Shown: positions 18,584 to 26,600 of the stretch, one piece after another
How the letters are laid out: the number at the start of each line of letters is the position of its first letter
Numbering within the stretch: the first letter of the stretch is position 1
Source of the DNA: Pigmentiphaga humi
GTDB lineage: Bacteria; Pseudomonadota; Gammaproteobacteria; Burkholderiales; Burkholderiaceae_B
DNA length: 64,000 nucleotides
Direction: 5' to 3'
Assembly: GCF_900606115.1 (NCBI RefSeq)
Contig: NZ_UWPJ01000015.1
Span: 124,001 to 188,000 of the forward strand
Made by a program: the position numbers and the translations under genes
The notes under the pieces: generated by a model
Told to the model about the DNA's origin: nothing
Database searches by the model: none
Seen by the model: the letters and a program-made list of their open reading frames with translations, nothing else

Positions 18584-19576
18584 ATGAACATCCATCGCCA
18601 GCCCCGCCGCGCTGTCCTGCGCGCCATTGCCGCCGCCGGCCTGTTCGCCGGGGCCAGCCTCGCGCACGCCCAGGGCGACTGGCCCCAGGCCGGCCCGATC
18701 CGCTTCATCGTCCCGTTCACCGCGGGCAGCGGCACCGACGTGGTCGCGCGCTCGCTCGCCGACAAGCTCGGCCCCATCCTGGGCGCCCAGATCGTGGTCG
18801 AGAACAAGCCCGGGGCGGGCGGCACGCTGGGTGCCGCCCAGGTGGCCAAGTCGCAGCCCGACGGCTACACCTTGCTGATCCACAGCTCGGGCCACCTGGT
18901 CAACCCGGCGATCTATCCCAACCTGTCGTACGACACGCTCAAGGATTTCGAAGGCATCACGCCGCTGGCGAGCCTGCCCAACGTGCTGGTGGTCTCGCCC
19001 TCGGCCGGCTACAAGAACTTGGCGGACCTCGTGGACAAGGCCAAGGCACAGCCGGGCAAGCTGTTCTACGCGTCGGCGGGCAATGGCTCGGCGACCCACA
19101 TGAATGCCGAGCAATTCCGCGTCGCCGCCAATATCGAGGCGGTGCACGTGCCGTTCCGCGGCACGCCCGAGGCCATCACCGAAACCATTGCCGGCCGCAC
19201 CACGTGGTTCTTCGCGCCGCTGGTCTCGGCCCTGCCCATGATCAAGGACGGCAAGCTGCAGGCGCTGGCCGTGGGCACCGCCAGCCGCGCGGCCGCACTG
19301 CCCGACGTACCCTCGATGAGCGACTCCGGCCTGCCGGCCGCCGCCTATACCTTCTGGGTGGGATTGTTCGCGCCGGCCAAGACGCCGCAGCCGGTCCTGG
19401 ACAAAATCCATGCGGGCGTCATGAAGGTGCTGGAGATGCCGGACATCAAGACGCGCCTGGGGGGCCTGGGTGCGACGCCGATGCCGATGGCGCAAAAAGA
19501 CTTCCAGAAGTACCTGCAGGACGAAACGCGCTCGTCCGCGCAATTGGTGAAGGCGGCGGGCATACGCATCGAGTGA
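18584..19576 (+). CDS. Bug-family (TTT) periplasmic solute receptor
   Basis: 330-residue extracytoplasmic binding protein of the Bug/TctC family. Signal peptide about residues 1-28 (RRAVLRAIAAAGLFAGASLAHA, ending AHA). Mature family landmarks are IRFIVPFTAGSGTDVVARSLADKL, GAGGTLGAAQVAKSQPDGYTLL, and the HVPFRGTPEAITETIAG ligand loop. ATG 18584 is preceded by GAGAGGAGAC. Last gene of the LacI-regulated operon and followed by a strong terminator. It likely delivers the operon's substrate, although no TctA/TctB membrane subunits are present in the window. Confidence 0.93.
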   Translation: MNIHRQPRRAVLRAIAAAGLFAGASLAHAQGDWPQAGPIRFIVPFTAGSGTDVVARSLADKLGPILGAQIVVENKPGAGGTLGAAQVAKSQPDGYTLLIHSSGHLVNPAIYPNLSYDTLKDFEGITPLASLPNVLVVSPSAGYKNLADLVDKAKAQPGKLFYASAGNGSATHMNAEQFRVAANIEAVHVPFRGTPEAITETIAGRTTWFFAPLVSALPMIKDGKLQALAVGTASRAAALPDVPSMSDSGLPAAAYTFWVGLFAPAKTPQPVLDKIHAGVMKVLEMPDIKTRLGGLGATPMPMAQKDFQKYLQDETRSSAQLVKAAGIRIE

Positions 19577-19590
19577 GGCGCCGGATGCGG

Positions 19591-19616
19591 GAACGGCCGC
19601 ATCGGCGGCCGTTCTT
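19591..19616 (+). terminator. Intrinsic terminator after the catabolic operon
   Basis: Perfect 10-bp stem GAACGGCCGC (19591-19600) and GCGGCCGTTC (19605-19614) around the tetraloop ATCG, followed by TTCTTC. It lies between two convergent genes and, being symmetric, may act on both strands. Confidence 0.85.
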
Positions 19617-19667
19617 CATACATGCGTCGCGCCGGGCCATTGCGGCTCGGCGCGCCTGCCGGGATGC

Positions 19668-20630
19668 TCAGTCGAGCATGGGCAGGTTGGCCTCCTTGGC
19701 CAGCTTGCGCAGCGACTCCTGGCCGTCGATCATGAACTTGGCGAAGTCCTTGCCCACGATCATGTTGAGCTGAGAGCCCATCTGGTCGAATTGCTCGGCC
19801 ATCCCGGGCTTGGACAGTTCGGTCTTCAGCACGTCGGTGATCTTGGCGATGACCTCGGGCGGGGTGTTGGCGGGAGCGAACAGGCCGAGCCAGGTCGAAA
19901 ATTGCAGCTTGGGATAACCCAGTTCCACCGTGGTCGGCACGTCGGGCAGGGTGGGCCAGCGCTTGGAACCCATCACCGCCAGCGGATGCACGCGGCCGGC
20001 CTTGGCGTTGGGGGCAACGCTGCCCGGAGAGTCGAACATGGCCTGGACCTGGCCGCCGATCAGGTCGTTCATGGCCGGCGCCGCGCCGCGATAGGGCACG
20101 TGCAGCATCGTCGCACCCACGCCGTTGGCGAACAGTTCGCCGGCCAGGTGATAGCCGGTGCCGTTGCCGGACGAGGCATAGCTGGTGCCGGGATGCGCCT
20201 TCGCGTAGGCGATGAATTCCTTGAGGTCCTTGACCGGCAGCGAGCTTGTGGTCACCACCACGTGCGGCGACACGGTCACCGTCATGATGGGGGTGAAGTC
20301 CTTGTTGGCGTCATAAGGCACGTTCTTGCGCAGCACCGGCGCCACCAGGTGGGTGGACGACGAGGTCAGCAGCAGCGTGTAGCCGTCGGCCGGGGCATTG
20401 GCCACGAAAGAGGTGCCGATCGCGCCGCCCGCGCCCGTCTTGTTCTCGACGACGGCGGGCTGGCCCAGGTTCTGCTGCAGCTTTTGCGCGAGCAGGCGGG
20501 CCACCGTGTCGGTGTTGGTCCCGGGAGGGAAGGGGTTGATGATGCGGATGGGGCGCTCGGGATACGCCGCGTGCGCGGAAGACAGGGCCATGGTGCCCAG
20601 GATGAGGGCAGCCGCGAGAGTTCGATACAT
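19668..20630 (-). CDS. Bug-family (TTT) periplasmic solute receptor
   Basis: 320-residue TctC/Bug protein. Signal peptide MYRTLAAALILGTMALSSAHA is cleaved after residue 21, leading into YPERPIRIINPFPPGTNTDTVARLL. It has the conserved NKTGAGGAIGTSFVANAPADGYTLLL and HVPYRGAAPAMNDLIGG regions. It is convergent with the catabolic operon and apparently monocistronic. No tctA/tctB partner is nearby and no enzyme gene shares its strand. The ligand is unknown. Confidence 0.93.
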   Translation of the reverse strand: MYRTLAAALILGTMALSSAHAAYPERPIRIINPFPPGTNTDTVARLLAQKLQQNLGQPAVVENKTGAGGAIGTSFVANAPADGYTLLLTSSSTHLVAPVLRKNVPYDANKDFTPIMTVTVSPHVVVTTSSLPVKDLKEFIAYAKAHPGTSYASSGNGTGYHLAGELFANGVGATMLHVPYRGAAPAMNDLIGGQVQAMFDSPGSVAPNAKAGRVHPLAVMGSKRWPTLPDVPTTVELGYPKLQFSTWLGLFAPANTPPEVIAKITDVLKTELSKPGMAEQFDQMGSQLNMIVGKDFAKFMIDGQESLRKLAKEANLPMLD

Positions 20631-20695
20631 AGGTGAAACAACCTTGAGAGGAGAAGGAAAAACCGTATTTTTGTCATTGCCGCGATGGTGGCGCG

Positions 20696-20701
20696 ATTAT
20701 A
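20696..20701 (-). promoter_or_regulatory. Candidate -10 element for the Bug receptor gene
   Basis: A perfect TATAAT (minus strand) lies about 66 bp upstream of the receptor start. No good -35 is found at 17 bp, so it is only a candidate. Confidence 0.4.
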
Positions 20702-20864
20702 GAAAATCCGGCCAGATGGCGTGTTGCGGCTCATCCTCAGAAATCTCCACGCGGCGCGGAAAGCTGTTTTCCGCGGGGCAGGCCCGCACGGCGATGCGCT
20801 ATGCTTGCCATCATCATGGCCGCACGGCCGGTGCGCTTTCGCGCATGACTTCCGGGAGAAGAAC

Positions 20865-21476
20865 TTGAAACGCCTGATCACCGTCTTTCTCGCCATGCTC
20901 GCGCTCAGCCTGTCCGGTTGCGGCTACAACAACATCCAGAGCGCCGACGAACAGGTCAAGGCCAGTTGGTCGGAAGTGCTGAACCAGTACCAGCGCCGCG
21001 CCGACCTCATTCCCAACCTGGTCAACACCGTCAAAGGCTACGCCAGCCACGAGCAGGACACGCTGATCGCGGTCACCAACGCCCGTGCGCAGGCAACCGG
21101 CATCAACGCCACCCCGGAATTGGTCAACGACCCCGAAGCCTTCGCCAGGTTCGACGCCGCGCAGCAGCAGTTGAGCGGCGCGCTGTCGCGGCTGATGGTG
21201 GTGGTGGAACGCTATCCGGATCTCAAGGCCAACGAGAACTTCCGCGACCTCCAGGCGCAGCTCGAAGGCACCGAGAACCGTATTACCGTCGCCCGCAACC
21301 GCTACATCAAGGCGGTGCAGGACTACAACGTGATCGTGCGCTCGTTCCCGAGCAACCTCACCGCCAAGGTGTTCGGCTACCCGCCCAAGGCCAACTTCTC
21401 CGTGGCCAACGAAAGCGCCATCTCCACGCCGCCGACGGTCGATTTCGGCAACAACAAGCCCGCGGGCGCTCGCTGA
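20865..21476 (+). CDS. lemA: LemA-family lipoprotein
   Basis: 203 residues starting at a TTG with GGGAGAAG 7 nt upstream; no in-frame ATG fits. The N-terminus is a lipoprotein signal with lipobox LSGC (C19). The LemA helical domain follows: VKASWSEVLNQYQRRADLIPNLVNTVKGYA (broken here by no gap) spans about 31-60, with further helices to about 180. LemA proteins are membrane-anchored and of uncertain function, usually paired with TPM-domain proteins, as here. The stop and the next ATG overlap by one base (TGATG). Confidence 0.93.
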   Translation: MKRLITVFLAMLALSLSGCGYNNIQSADEQVKASWSEVLNQYQRRADLIPNLVNTVKGYASHEQDTLIAVTNARAQATGINATPELVNDPEAFARFDAAQQQLSGALSRLMVVVERYPDLKANENFRDLQAQLEGTENRITVARNRYIKAVQDYNVIVRSFPSNLTAKVFGYPPKANFSVANESAISTPPTVDFGNNKPAGAR

Positions 21477-22327
21477 TGGCCAGCGGACGCGCATCCGGCC
21501 GCCTGGCGCGCTGCGTGTCCGCCTGGCTGGGCGGGCTGTTCCTGGCGCTGGCGGCGCAGGCCTGGGCGGCCAGCGACGGGCTGGTCGCGGTGCCGCCTTT
21601 CCAGGGGCTGGTCACCGATCTCACGGGCACGCTGACCGCCCCGCAGCAGGCCGGCCTGGAGCAGAAACTGCGCGCCTTCGAGGAACGCAAGGGCAGCCAG
21701 GTGGCCGTGCTGGTGGTACCCACCACCAAGCCCGAGAGCGTCGAACAATACGCCCTGCGGGTGGCCGAAACGTGGAAAGCGGGACGCAAGAACATCGATG
21801 ACGGTGTGCTGTTCCTGGTGGCCAAGGACGACCGGCGCATGCGGATCGAAGTAGGCTACGGCCTGGAGGGCGTGCTCACCGATGCCGCTTCGCGCCGCAT
21901 CCTGGACGAGATCGTTACGCCGCGGTTCGAGGCGGGCGACTATTACGGCGGCATCGAGCAGGGCGCCGACCGCATCGTCCGCCTGATCGACGGCGAACCC
22001 TTGCCCGAACCCGCGCGCCGCGCAGCCGGCAGCAGAGGGGAAGACAATGAAGGCCTTTTCGCCGTGCTGCTCATCATCGTGGTCGCGGGCGGCAGCCTGC
22101 TGCGTCGCATGCTGGGCAGGCTGCCGGGCGCGCTGGTCACGGGAGGCGTGGTCGGCGGCGTCGCCTGGCTGCTTTCCGGCACGCTGGCGATCGCCGCGGT
22201 AGGCGCGGCGCTGGCCTTTTTCTTCACGCTGGCCGGCGGCGGCCTGCTGGGGCTGGCGGGCGGAGGATCCATTCGCGGTGGGCGCCGCGGCGGTTTTGGC
22301 GGCGGCGGCGCGTCCGGACGGTGGTGA
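21476..22327 (+). CDS. TPM-domain membrane protein (YgcG family)
   Basis: 283 residues: signal peptide to about residue 31 (SAWLGGLFLALAAQAWAAS), TPM domain about 45-175 (GLVTDLTGTLT, GVLFLVAKDDRRMRIEVGYG), two or three hydrophobic segments about 195-265, and a Gly/Arg-rich C-terminus. Homologues form pairs with LemA and have been linked to envelope stress or photosystem repair in other organisms; the role here is unknown. Translationally coupled to lemA and to the next TPM gene. Confidence 0.92.
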   Translation: MASGRASGRLARCVSAWLGGLFLALAAQAWAASDGLVAVPPFQGLVTDLTGTLTAPQQAGLEQKLRAFEERKGSQVAVLVVPTTKPESVEQYALRVAETWKAGRKNIDDGVLFLVAKDDRRMRIEVGYGLEGVLTDAASRRILDEIVTPRFEAGDYYGGIEQGADRIVRLIDGEPLPEPARRAAGSRGEDNEGLFAVLLIIVVAGGSLLRRMLGRLPGALVTGGVVGGVAWLLSGTLAIAAVGAALAFFFTLAGGGLLGLAGGGSIRGGRRGGFGGGGASGRW

Positions 22328-22329
22328 AG

Positions 22330-22824
22330 ATGGCGTTCAAACGATACCTCAGACATCTGTTCACGACCCGAGGCACCGTCGCGCGGGCTTTTCCGCCGGC
22401 CACGCTCGAAGCCATCGAGCAGGCCATCCGTTCGCTGGAAGCCAGCCACGATGGCGAGATCTGCTTCATCGCCGAAGGCGGGCTCGATTTCGGGCTGCTC
22501 TGGCGGCAGCAGTCGCCCCGCGAGCGGGCGCTCGAATTGTTCACGCTGCAACGGATCTGGGATACCGAACACAACAACGGCATCCTGCTCTATGTGCAAA
22601 TGGCCGACCATGCTGTCGAGATCGTCTGCGACCGCGGCATCCATGCCTGCACCGACGCCGGGCAATGGGAATCCATCTGCCATGCCGTCGAGGCATCGTT
22701 CCGGCGCGGCCGCTACGAACAAGGCGTGCTCAACGGCATCGCGGCGCTGGCCCAGACGCTGGCCCGCCACTATCCGGGCCGGCCGCGCAGCAACCAGCTG
22801 CCGGACAAGCCGCGACTGATCTAG
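22330..22824 (+). CDS. Soluble TPM-domain protein
   Basis: 164 residues with a TPM fold but no signal peptide or membrane span. GEICFIAEGGLDFGLLW, RIWDTEHNNGILLYVQMADH and EIVCDRGIHA are the recognisable stretches. ATG 22330 lies 2 nt after the previous stop; GTG 22324 overlapping that stop is an alternative start. Third member of the lemA operon. LemA-TPM operons with a second cytoplasmic TPM protein are a recurrent proteobacterial arrangement; its function is not known. Confidence 0.87.
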   Translation: MAFKRYLRHLFTTRGTVARAFPPATLEAIEQAIRSLEASHDGEICFIAEGGLDFGLLWRQQSPRERALELFTLQRIWDTEHNNGILLYVQMADHAVEIVCDRGIHACTDAGQWESICHAVEASFRRGRYEQGVLNGIAALAQTLARHYPGRPRSNQLPDKPRLI

Positions 22825-22834
22825 GCACGCCCGC

Positions 22835-22870
22835 GGCCCCGGCCGAACTGCTCGCCGGGGCCTGCCTTCT
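22835..22870 (+). terminator. Intrinsic terminator between lemA operon and usp
   Basis: Perfect 9-bp stem GGCCCCGGC (22835-22843) and GCCGGGGCC (22854-22862) around a 10-nt loop, followed by TGCCTTCTT. It sits between convergent genes. Confidence 0.75.
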
Positions 22871-23710
22871 TCAGTGGGCGAACAGCACCGGCACCGTCAT
22901 GCTTTCCATGATGGTGCGGGTCGTGCCGCCCAGCATGGCTTGCTGCAGGCGGCTATGGCCGTACGCGCCCATGACGATCAAGTCGCAGTCGTGGTCCGCG
23001 GCGGCGTTCAGGATGCAATTCCCGATACCGATGCCGCTGCTGTCGCGGGTGATTTCCTGCGGGATCGGGTAGCGCTTGCTTGCGCAATAGGCCAGGAAGT
23101 CCGCCCGCCTGGTCTGCGCGATTGCTTCGGGTTCATTGGGCGGATCGATGCGCAGCGCGACCATGTCGGTGGCTTCTTGCAGCAGCGGCGCGGCATCGGC
23201 CAGCGCCCGGGCGGATTCGCGCTGGCCATCCCAGCAGACCAGCGCGCGCCGGCCTATCGTGACCAGCTCGCCGACGGACGGCAGCATCAGCATCGGCCGG
23301 CCCGCGCCGAGCATGACCGAGGCCAGCAGCGAAGGCATCTGGGTGGGGCCGGGCTCATCGCCGTTCGGCTGGCTCGTGACGAGCACGTCGCAATAGCGGA
23401 CCTGCTCGCACAGGATTTCCTCGGGCAGTCCTTCGCCCGAACGCCACTGGACGGCTACGCCGGTTTCCCCGGCGACCTCGCGCAGCATGGCTTCGCTGGC
23501 GACGAGGTCTTCCCGCTGCTTTTGGCGCAGCAGGTCGTTGACGTCGTCGGAAACGAAGAAGCCCTTGTAGACATAAGGAGGAGGACGGCGGAAGCTGGCG
23601 TGGATGCCGACCAGCGTGGCATCGTGCGCGGCTGCGAGCAGGGCGGCGGCGCGAACGCGTCGCCTGCAGGCCTTGTCCAGATCCAGGTGAACTGCGATGC
23701 GTCCCAGCAT
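22871..23710 (-). CDS. Universal stress protein, tandem UspA type
   Basis: 279 residues. Only the second half carries the ATP-binding signature, GAYGHSRLQQAMLGGTT near 250-266 (G-2x-G-9x-G-S/T pattern); the first half is a divergent Usp fold starting MLGRIAVHLDLD. An excellent Shine-Dalgarno (AGGAGG) precedes the ATG. The upstream FNR-type palindrome positioned for activation suggests induction at low oxygen, as for many betaproteobacterial usp genes. The exact stress role is not known. Confidence 0.92.
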   Translation of the reverse strand: MLGRIAVHLDLDKACRRRVRAAALLAAAHDATLVGIHASFRRPPPYVYKGFFVSDDVNDLLRQKQREDLVASEAMLREVAGETGVAVQWRSGEGLPEEILCEQVRYCDVLVTSQPNGDEPGPTQMPSLLASVMLGAGRPMLMLPSVGELVTIGRRALVCWDGQRESARALADAAPLLQEATDMVALRIDPPNEPEAIAQTRRADFLAYCASKRYPIPQEITRDSSGIGIGNCILNAAADHDCDLIVMGAYGHSRLQQAMLGGTTRTIMESMTVPVLFAH

Positions 23711-23756
23711 ATGCGCCTCCTGTCAGGTGAATGGCTATGGCAGCCCGGGATGTCCC

Positions 23757-23798
23757 ATGGTAGTCCCGACGGCCGCCCGCGGGTTTGATCTGGCTCAA
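23757..23798 (-). promoter_or_regulatory. FNR/ANR-type class II promoter of the usp gene
   Basis: TTGAT-CTGG-CTCAA (23785-23798) matches the FNR consensus TTGAT-N4-ATCAA at 9 of 10 positions and sits inside a perfect GTTTGA/TCAAAC palindrome. If its centre (23791.5) is at -41.5, the start site is about 23750 and the -10 falls exactly on TACCAT (23762-23757, minus strand). That leaves a 40-nt leader before the usp ATG. Confidence 0.7.
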
Positions 23799-23944
23799 AC
23801 AGACGGCAGAGATACCGCTTCGGCCAGTGCACTCCTATGGTGCGCCTGTCCGCGGCACTTGGAAAGGTCCGGACCGGCATCCGGCCGACCGCGGGACGAT
23901 GCGGGCAGTCCCGCTCCTGGTCCGGAGGCGGCAGGGCAGAAGGT

Positions 23945-25210
23945 TCAGGACGCCGTGTCGCGGCGGGTCTGGATCACTGCATTGGCAAGGGCCAGCGCCA
24001 GCAATACCGCCACCATGCCGATGAACAGGCCCCAGCCTGCCAGGTCCAGCGCATAGCCGACCCCCATGCCGATCAGGGCCGAGCCGCAGTAATAGCCGAA
24101 CAGGTACAGCGAGGTCGCCTGGGCGCGGCCCTGGCGCGCCAGTCGCGCGACCCAGGTGCTGCAGATGGAGTGGGCGCCGAAGAAGCCGAAGGTCAGGATG
24201 GCCATGCCAAGCACCACCAGCCACAGGCTGGCGGACAGCGTCAGCAGCGTACCGGCCAGTTGCAGCAGCACGCCTGCCGTCATGACGCGGCCGCGCCCGT
24301 GGCGCGCGGCCAGATCGCCCATCCAGGCCGAACTGAATATACCCGCCAGGTAGACGATGGATACCATGCCGACGACGGCGTGGCCAAGAAAGAACGGGGC
24401 GCCCAGCAGGCGAAAACCGATGTAGTTGTAGACCGCCACGAACCCGCCCATGATCAGGAAGCCCTGGGCGAACAGGCGCAGCATGGCGGGATTGCAGAGA
24501 TGGATGCGGAAATTGCCGAGCGCACCACGCACATTCAGCGGACGAGGCTGGAAATTGCGCGACGGGGGCAGCATTCTCCAGAACAGCGCCGTCCCGGCAA
24601 AGCCGATCAGCCCGATGGTCAGCGCGGCGCCCTGCCAGCCATGGTATTCGGCGATGACGCCCGCGAGCAGGCGGCCGGACATGCCGCCGATGGCAGAACC
24701 GCCGATATAGAGCCCCATCGCCAGGCCCGCGGCGCGCGGCTCGATTTCCTCGCCTACGTAGGCCATGGCCACCGCCGGCAGGCCGCTGAGCGTGACGCCC
24801 ATCAGCGTGCGCATGACCAGCAGCGACGGCCATTGCGGGAACAGCACCATGGCCGTGGTCAGGGCGGCGGAGCTCAGCAGCGAGGCCGCCATCAGCGGCC
24901 GCCGGCCCAGGCGCTCGGACACCATGCTGACCGCCAGCATGGCTACCGCCAGGACGGCGGTGGTCAGCGATATCGCCAGGCTGCTGCCGGCCGGCGACAG
25001 ACCGAAATCCTCGGCGAACAAGGGCAGCAAGGGCTGGACGAAATACAGCAGCGAGAAAGTCGAGAATCCCGATGCGAACAACGCCACCACGGCGCGCCAG
25101 AATGCGGGAGTGCCGCGGCCGATCTGCCGGGGCGTTGCCGCCGCGCGGGCCGCGGCGGGCGGTAAAGCGGAGGCGGGCGCGGAATCGGGAGGCGGGACGG
25201 CAGGAGGCAT
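23945..25210 (-). CDS. MFS transporter, YnfM-like
   Basis: 421 residues, 12 predicted membrane helices. After a 35-residue Pro/Ala-rich N-terminus the fold starts with FWRAVVALFASGFSTFSLLY. The loop 2-3 motif is ERLGRRPLM; the loop 8-9 equivalent is GDLAARHGRGRVM. It resembles the YnfM/arabinose-efflux branch of proton-driven exporters. The gap to usp is 234 bp and contains usp's FNR promoter, so the two are probably transcribed separately. The substrate is unknown. Confidence 0.88.
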   Translation of the reverse strand: MPPAVPPPDSAPASALPPAAARAAATPRQIGRGTPAFWRAVVALFASGFSTFSLLYFVQPLLPLFAEDFGLSPAGSSLAISLTTAVLAVAMLAVSMVSERLGRRPLMAASLLSSAALTTAMVLFPQWPSLLVMRTLMGVTLSGLPAVAMAYVGEEIEPRAAGLAMGLYIGGSAIGGMSGRLLAGVIAEYHGWQGAALTIGLIGFAGTALFWRMLPPSRNFQPRPLNVRGALGNFRIHLCNPAMLRLFAQGFLIMGGFVAVYNYIGFRLLGAPFFLGHAVVGMVSIVYLAGIFSSAWMGDLAARHGRGRVMTAGVLLQLAGTLLTLSASLWLVVLGMAILTFGFFGAHSICSTWVARLARQGRAQATSLYLFGYYCGSALIGMGVGYALDLAGWGLFIGMVAVLLALALANAVIQTRRDTAS

Positions 25211-25309
25211 GGCCAGAACTCGGTATCGAAGACGCCAATTTAATACATGCCCGCCATGGCGGCCGGCCTCGGGTTGCCCGCGCCTGGCCGCCTGCGGGGG
25301 GCCATCTGC

Positions 25310-26410
25310 TTACCGGCCGGGACTCGGATCCGGGCAGCCGTCCAGCAGGCGCGCCGCCTTGGACGATAAAGCCGCACCGGCGCGGTGGTAGCCAACCACG
25401 CTCGCCACGCTGGCATGGCCCGTCATCGCCATGATCTCGCCCAGCGCCAATCCCTGGCGGCCGGCCTCGGTCACGAATCCCGAACGCAGGCTGTGAGCGC
25501 CGTAGTCGCCCTCCAGACCAGCCTGCGCCGCCCGCTTGCGCACGATGTGCCGGACCGACTCGGGTCCCAGCCCCTCGGCAACGACGCCGCCGCGCCGCAC
25601 CCGCCGGAAAATCGGGCCTTCCTGGATGCCCGCGGCGGCGAGCCAGGCATCCAGTGCCTGCGCAGCCCGCCCGACGATGGGCTTGTGGTTGTCGGCGCGT
25701 TCGGCGCCTTGCTGGTTGGTCTTGGAATGGCCGAGCGTGTAGAGGAAACCGTCGCCGCTGCGGCGCGTATTTTCCATCGTGGCGCGTACGACTTCCGAGC
25801 GCCGGCGTCCGCCGCTGGCCCAGGCGAAGAGCAGCAGGGCGCGGTCGCGCAAACCGGTGAGCGTGTCGTCGCAAGTGGCCAGCAAGCGCTCCAGCGGCTC
25901 GCGCGTGAGCGCGTCCTTGCGGGCAGGCTGCTCGCCACGGCGGGCATAGGCGCTGCGCACCCGCGACAGTACGGTCTGCACGGCCTGCGTGCGGCACGGA
26001 TTGGGCAGCCCTCGTAGCTCGTGCGCTTCCGACAGCACCGCCAGCCGGTGGCGCACGGTGGCAAGCTTGAAAGAGCCCGCCGCGCGCTTGACCCGCGCAG
26101 CGACCAGCGCGGCATCGACGTCGGGCGGCAGGTCATAGGCAATGCCGGAAGGCGCCGCATGGCCGACGTGATCGGCGATGAACTGCAAAACCGCCGCCGC
26201 AGGCAAGGGCAGGACCAGCGGCGCCCCCAGCCGCAGCGCGTGCCATGCCGCCCAATACCGGATGGCGGCCCGGTAGGACGCCTGCGTATGCCGGGAACTG
26301 CCTTCACGCAGCAAGGCGCGGATGGAGTCCGCGCTCGCGCCGGAAATGTCCACGGCTTCCCCTGGCAGGACGGCGGAATCGGGAGCGTCGCCAAACGGCA
26401 CGATTTTCAT
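25310..26410 (-). CDS. Tyrosine-type site-specific recombinase/integrase
   Basis: 366 residues. The N-terminal SAM-like DNA-binding region (about 30-130, RHTQASYRAAIRYWAAWH) precedes a complete catalytic domain: the R202-R204 cluster in SGGRRRSE, K230 (GHSK), H306 and R309 (HSLRSG), H332 (TGHAS) and nucleophile Y341. All expected catalytic residues are present, so it looks active. It diverges from a KfrA-like gene across an AT-rich region; no phage, transposon or conjugation gene lies nearby. That makes it an orphan recombinase of unknown target. Confidence 0.92.
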   Translation of the reverse strand: MKIVPFGDAPDSAVLPGEAVDISGASADSIRALLREGSSRHTQASYRAAIRYWAAWHALRLGAPLVLPLPAAAVLQFIADHVGHAAPSGIAYDLPPDVDAALVAARVKRAAGSFKLATVRHRLAVLSEAHELRGLPNPCRTQAVQTVLSRVRSAYARRGEQPARKDALTREPLERLLATCDDTLTGLRDRALLLFAWASGGRRRSEVVRATMENTRRSGDGFLYTLGHSKTNQQGAERADNHKPIVGRAAQALDAWLAAAGIQEGPIFRRVRRGGVVAEGLGPESVRHIVRKRAAQAGLEGDYGAHSLRSGFVTEAGRQGLALGEIMAMTGHASVASVVGYHRAGAALSSKAARLLDGCPDPSPGR

Positions 26411-26600
26411 AGCTTTCTATCCATGAAATTGACTACGAGAGTCTTTTATGTATCATATATTATGTATTACGTAGTAAATATTACGCATATATGAAATTAC
26501 ATCGGATAACTTTTAATTATCCAATGTAATTTGCCAACAACCCGGCCGCATTGGAAAAAACCGTCGCGTGGCTTGGTCAGCGGGAGCCCAGGAGAAGTGG
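26411..26600. promoter_or_regulatory. AT-rich palindromic region between integrase and KfrA-like genes
   Basis: This 190-bp divergent region is far more AT-rich than anything else nearby. It contains AAATTACATCGGATAA (26494-26509) and TTATCCAATGTAATTT (26517-26532), 16-bp arms with one mismatch around CTTTTAA. There are also two ATTACG copies 14 bp apart (26466 and 26480) and several TATGTAT/CATATAT runs. It is a probable operator/promoter region and a candidate recombinase or KfrA binding site. Confidence 0.65.
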
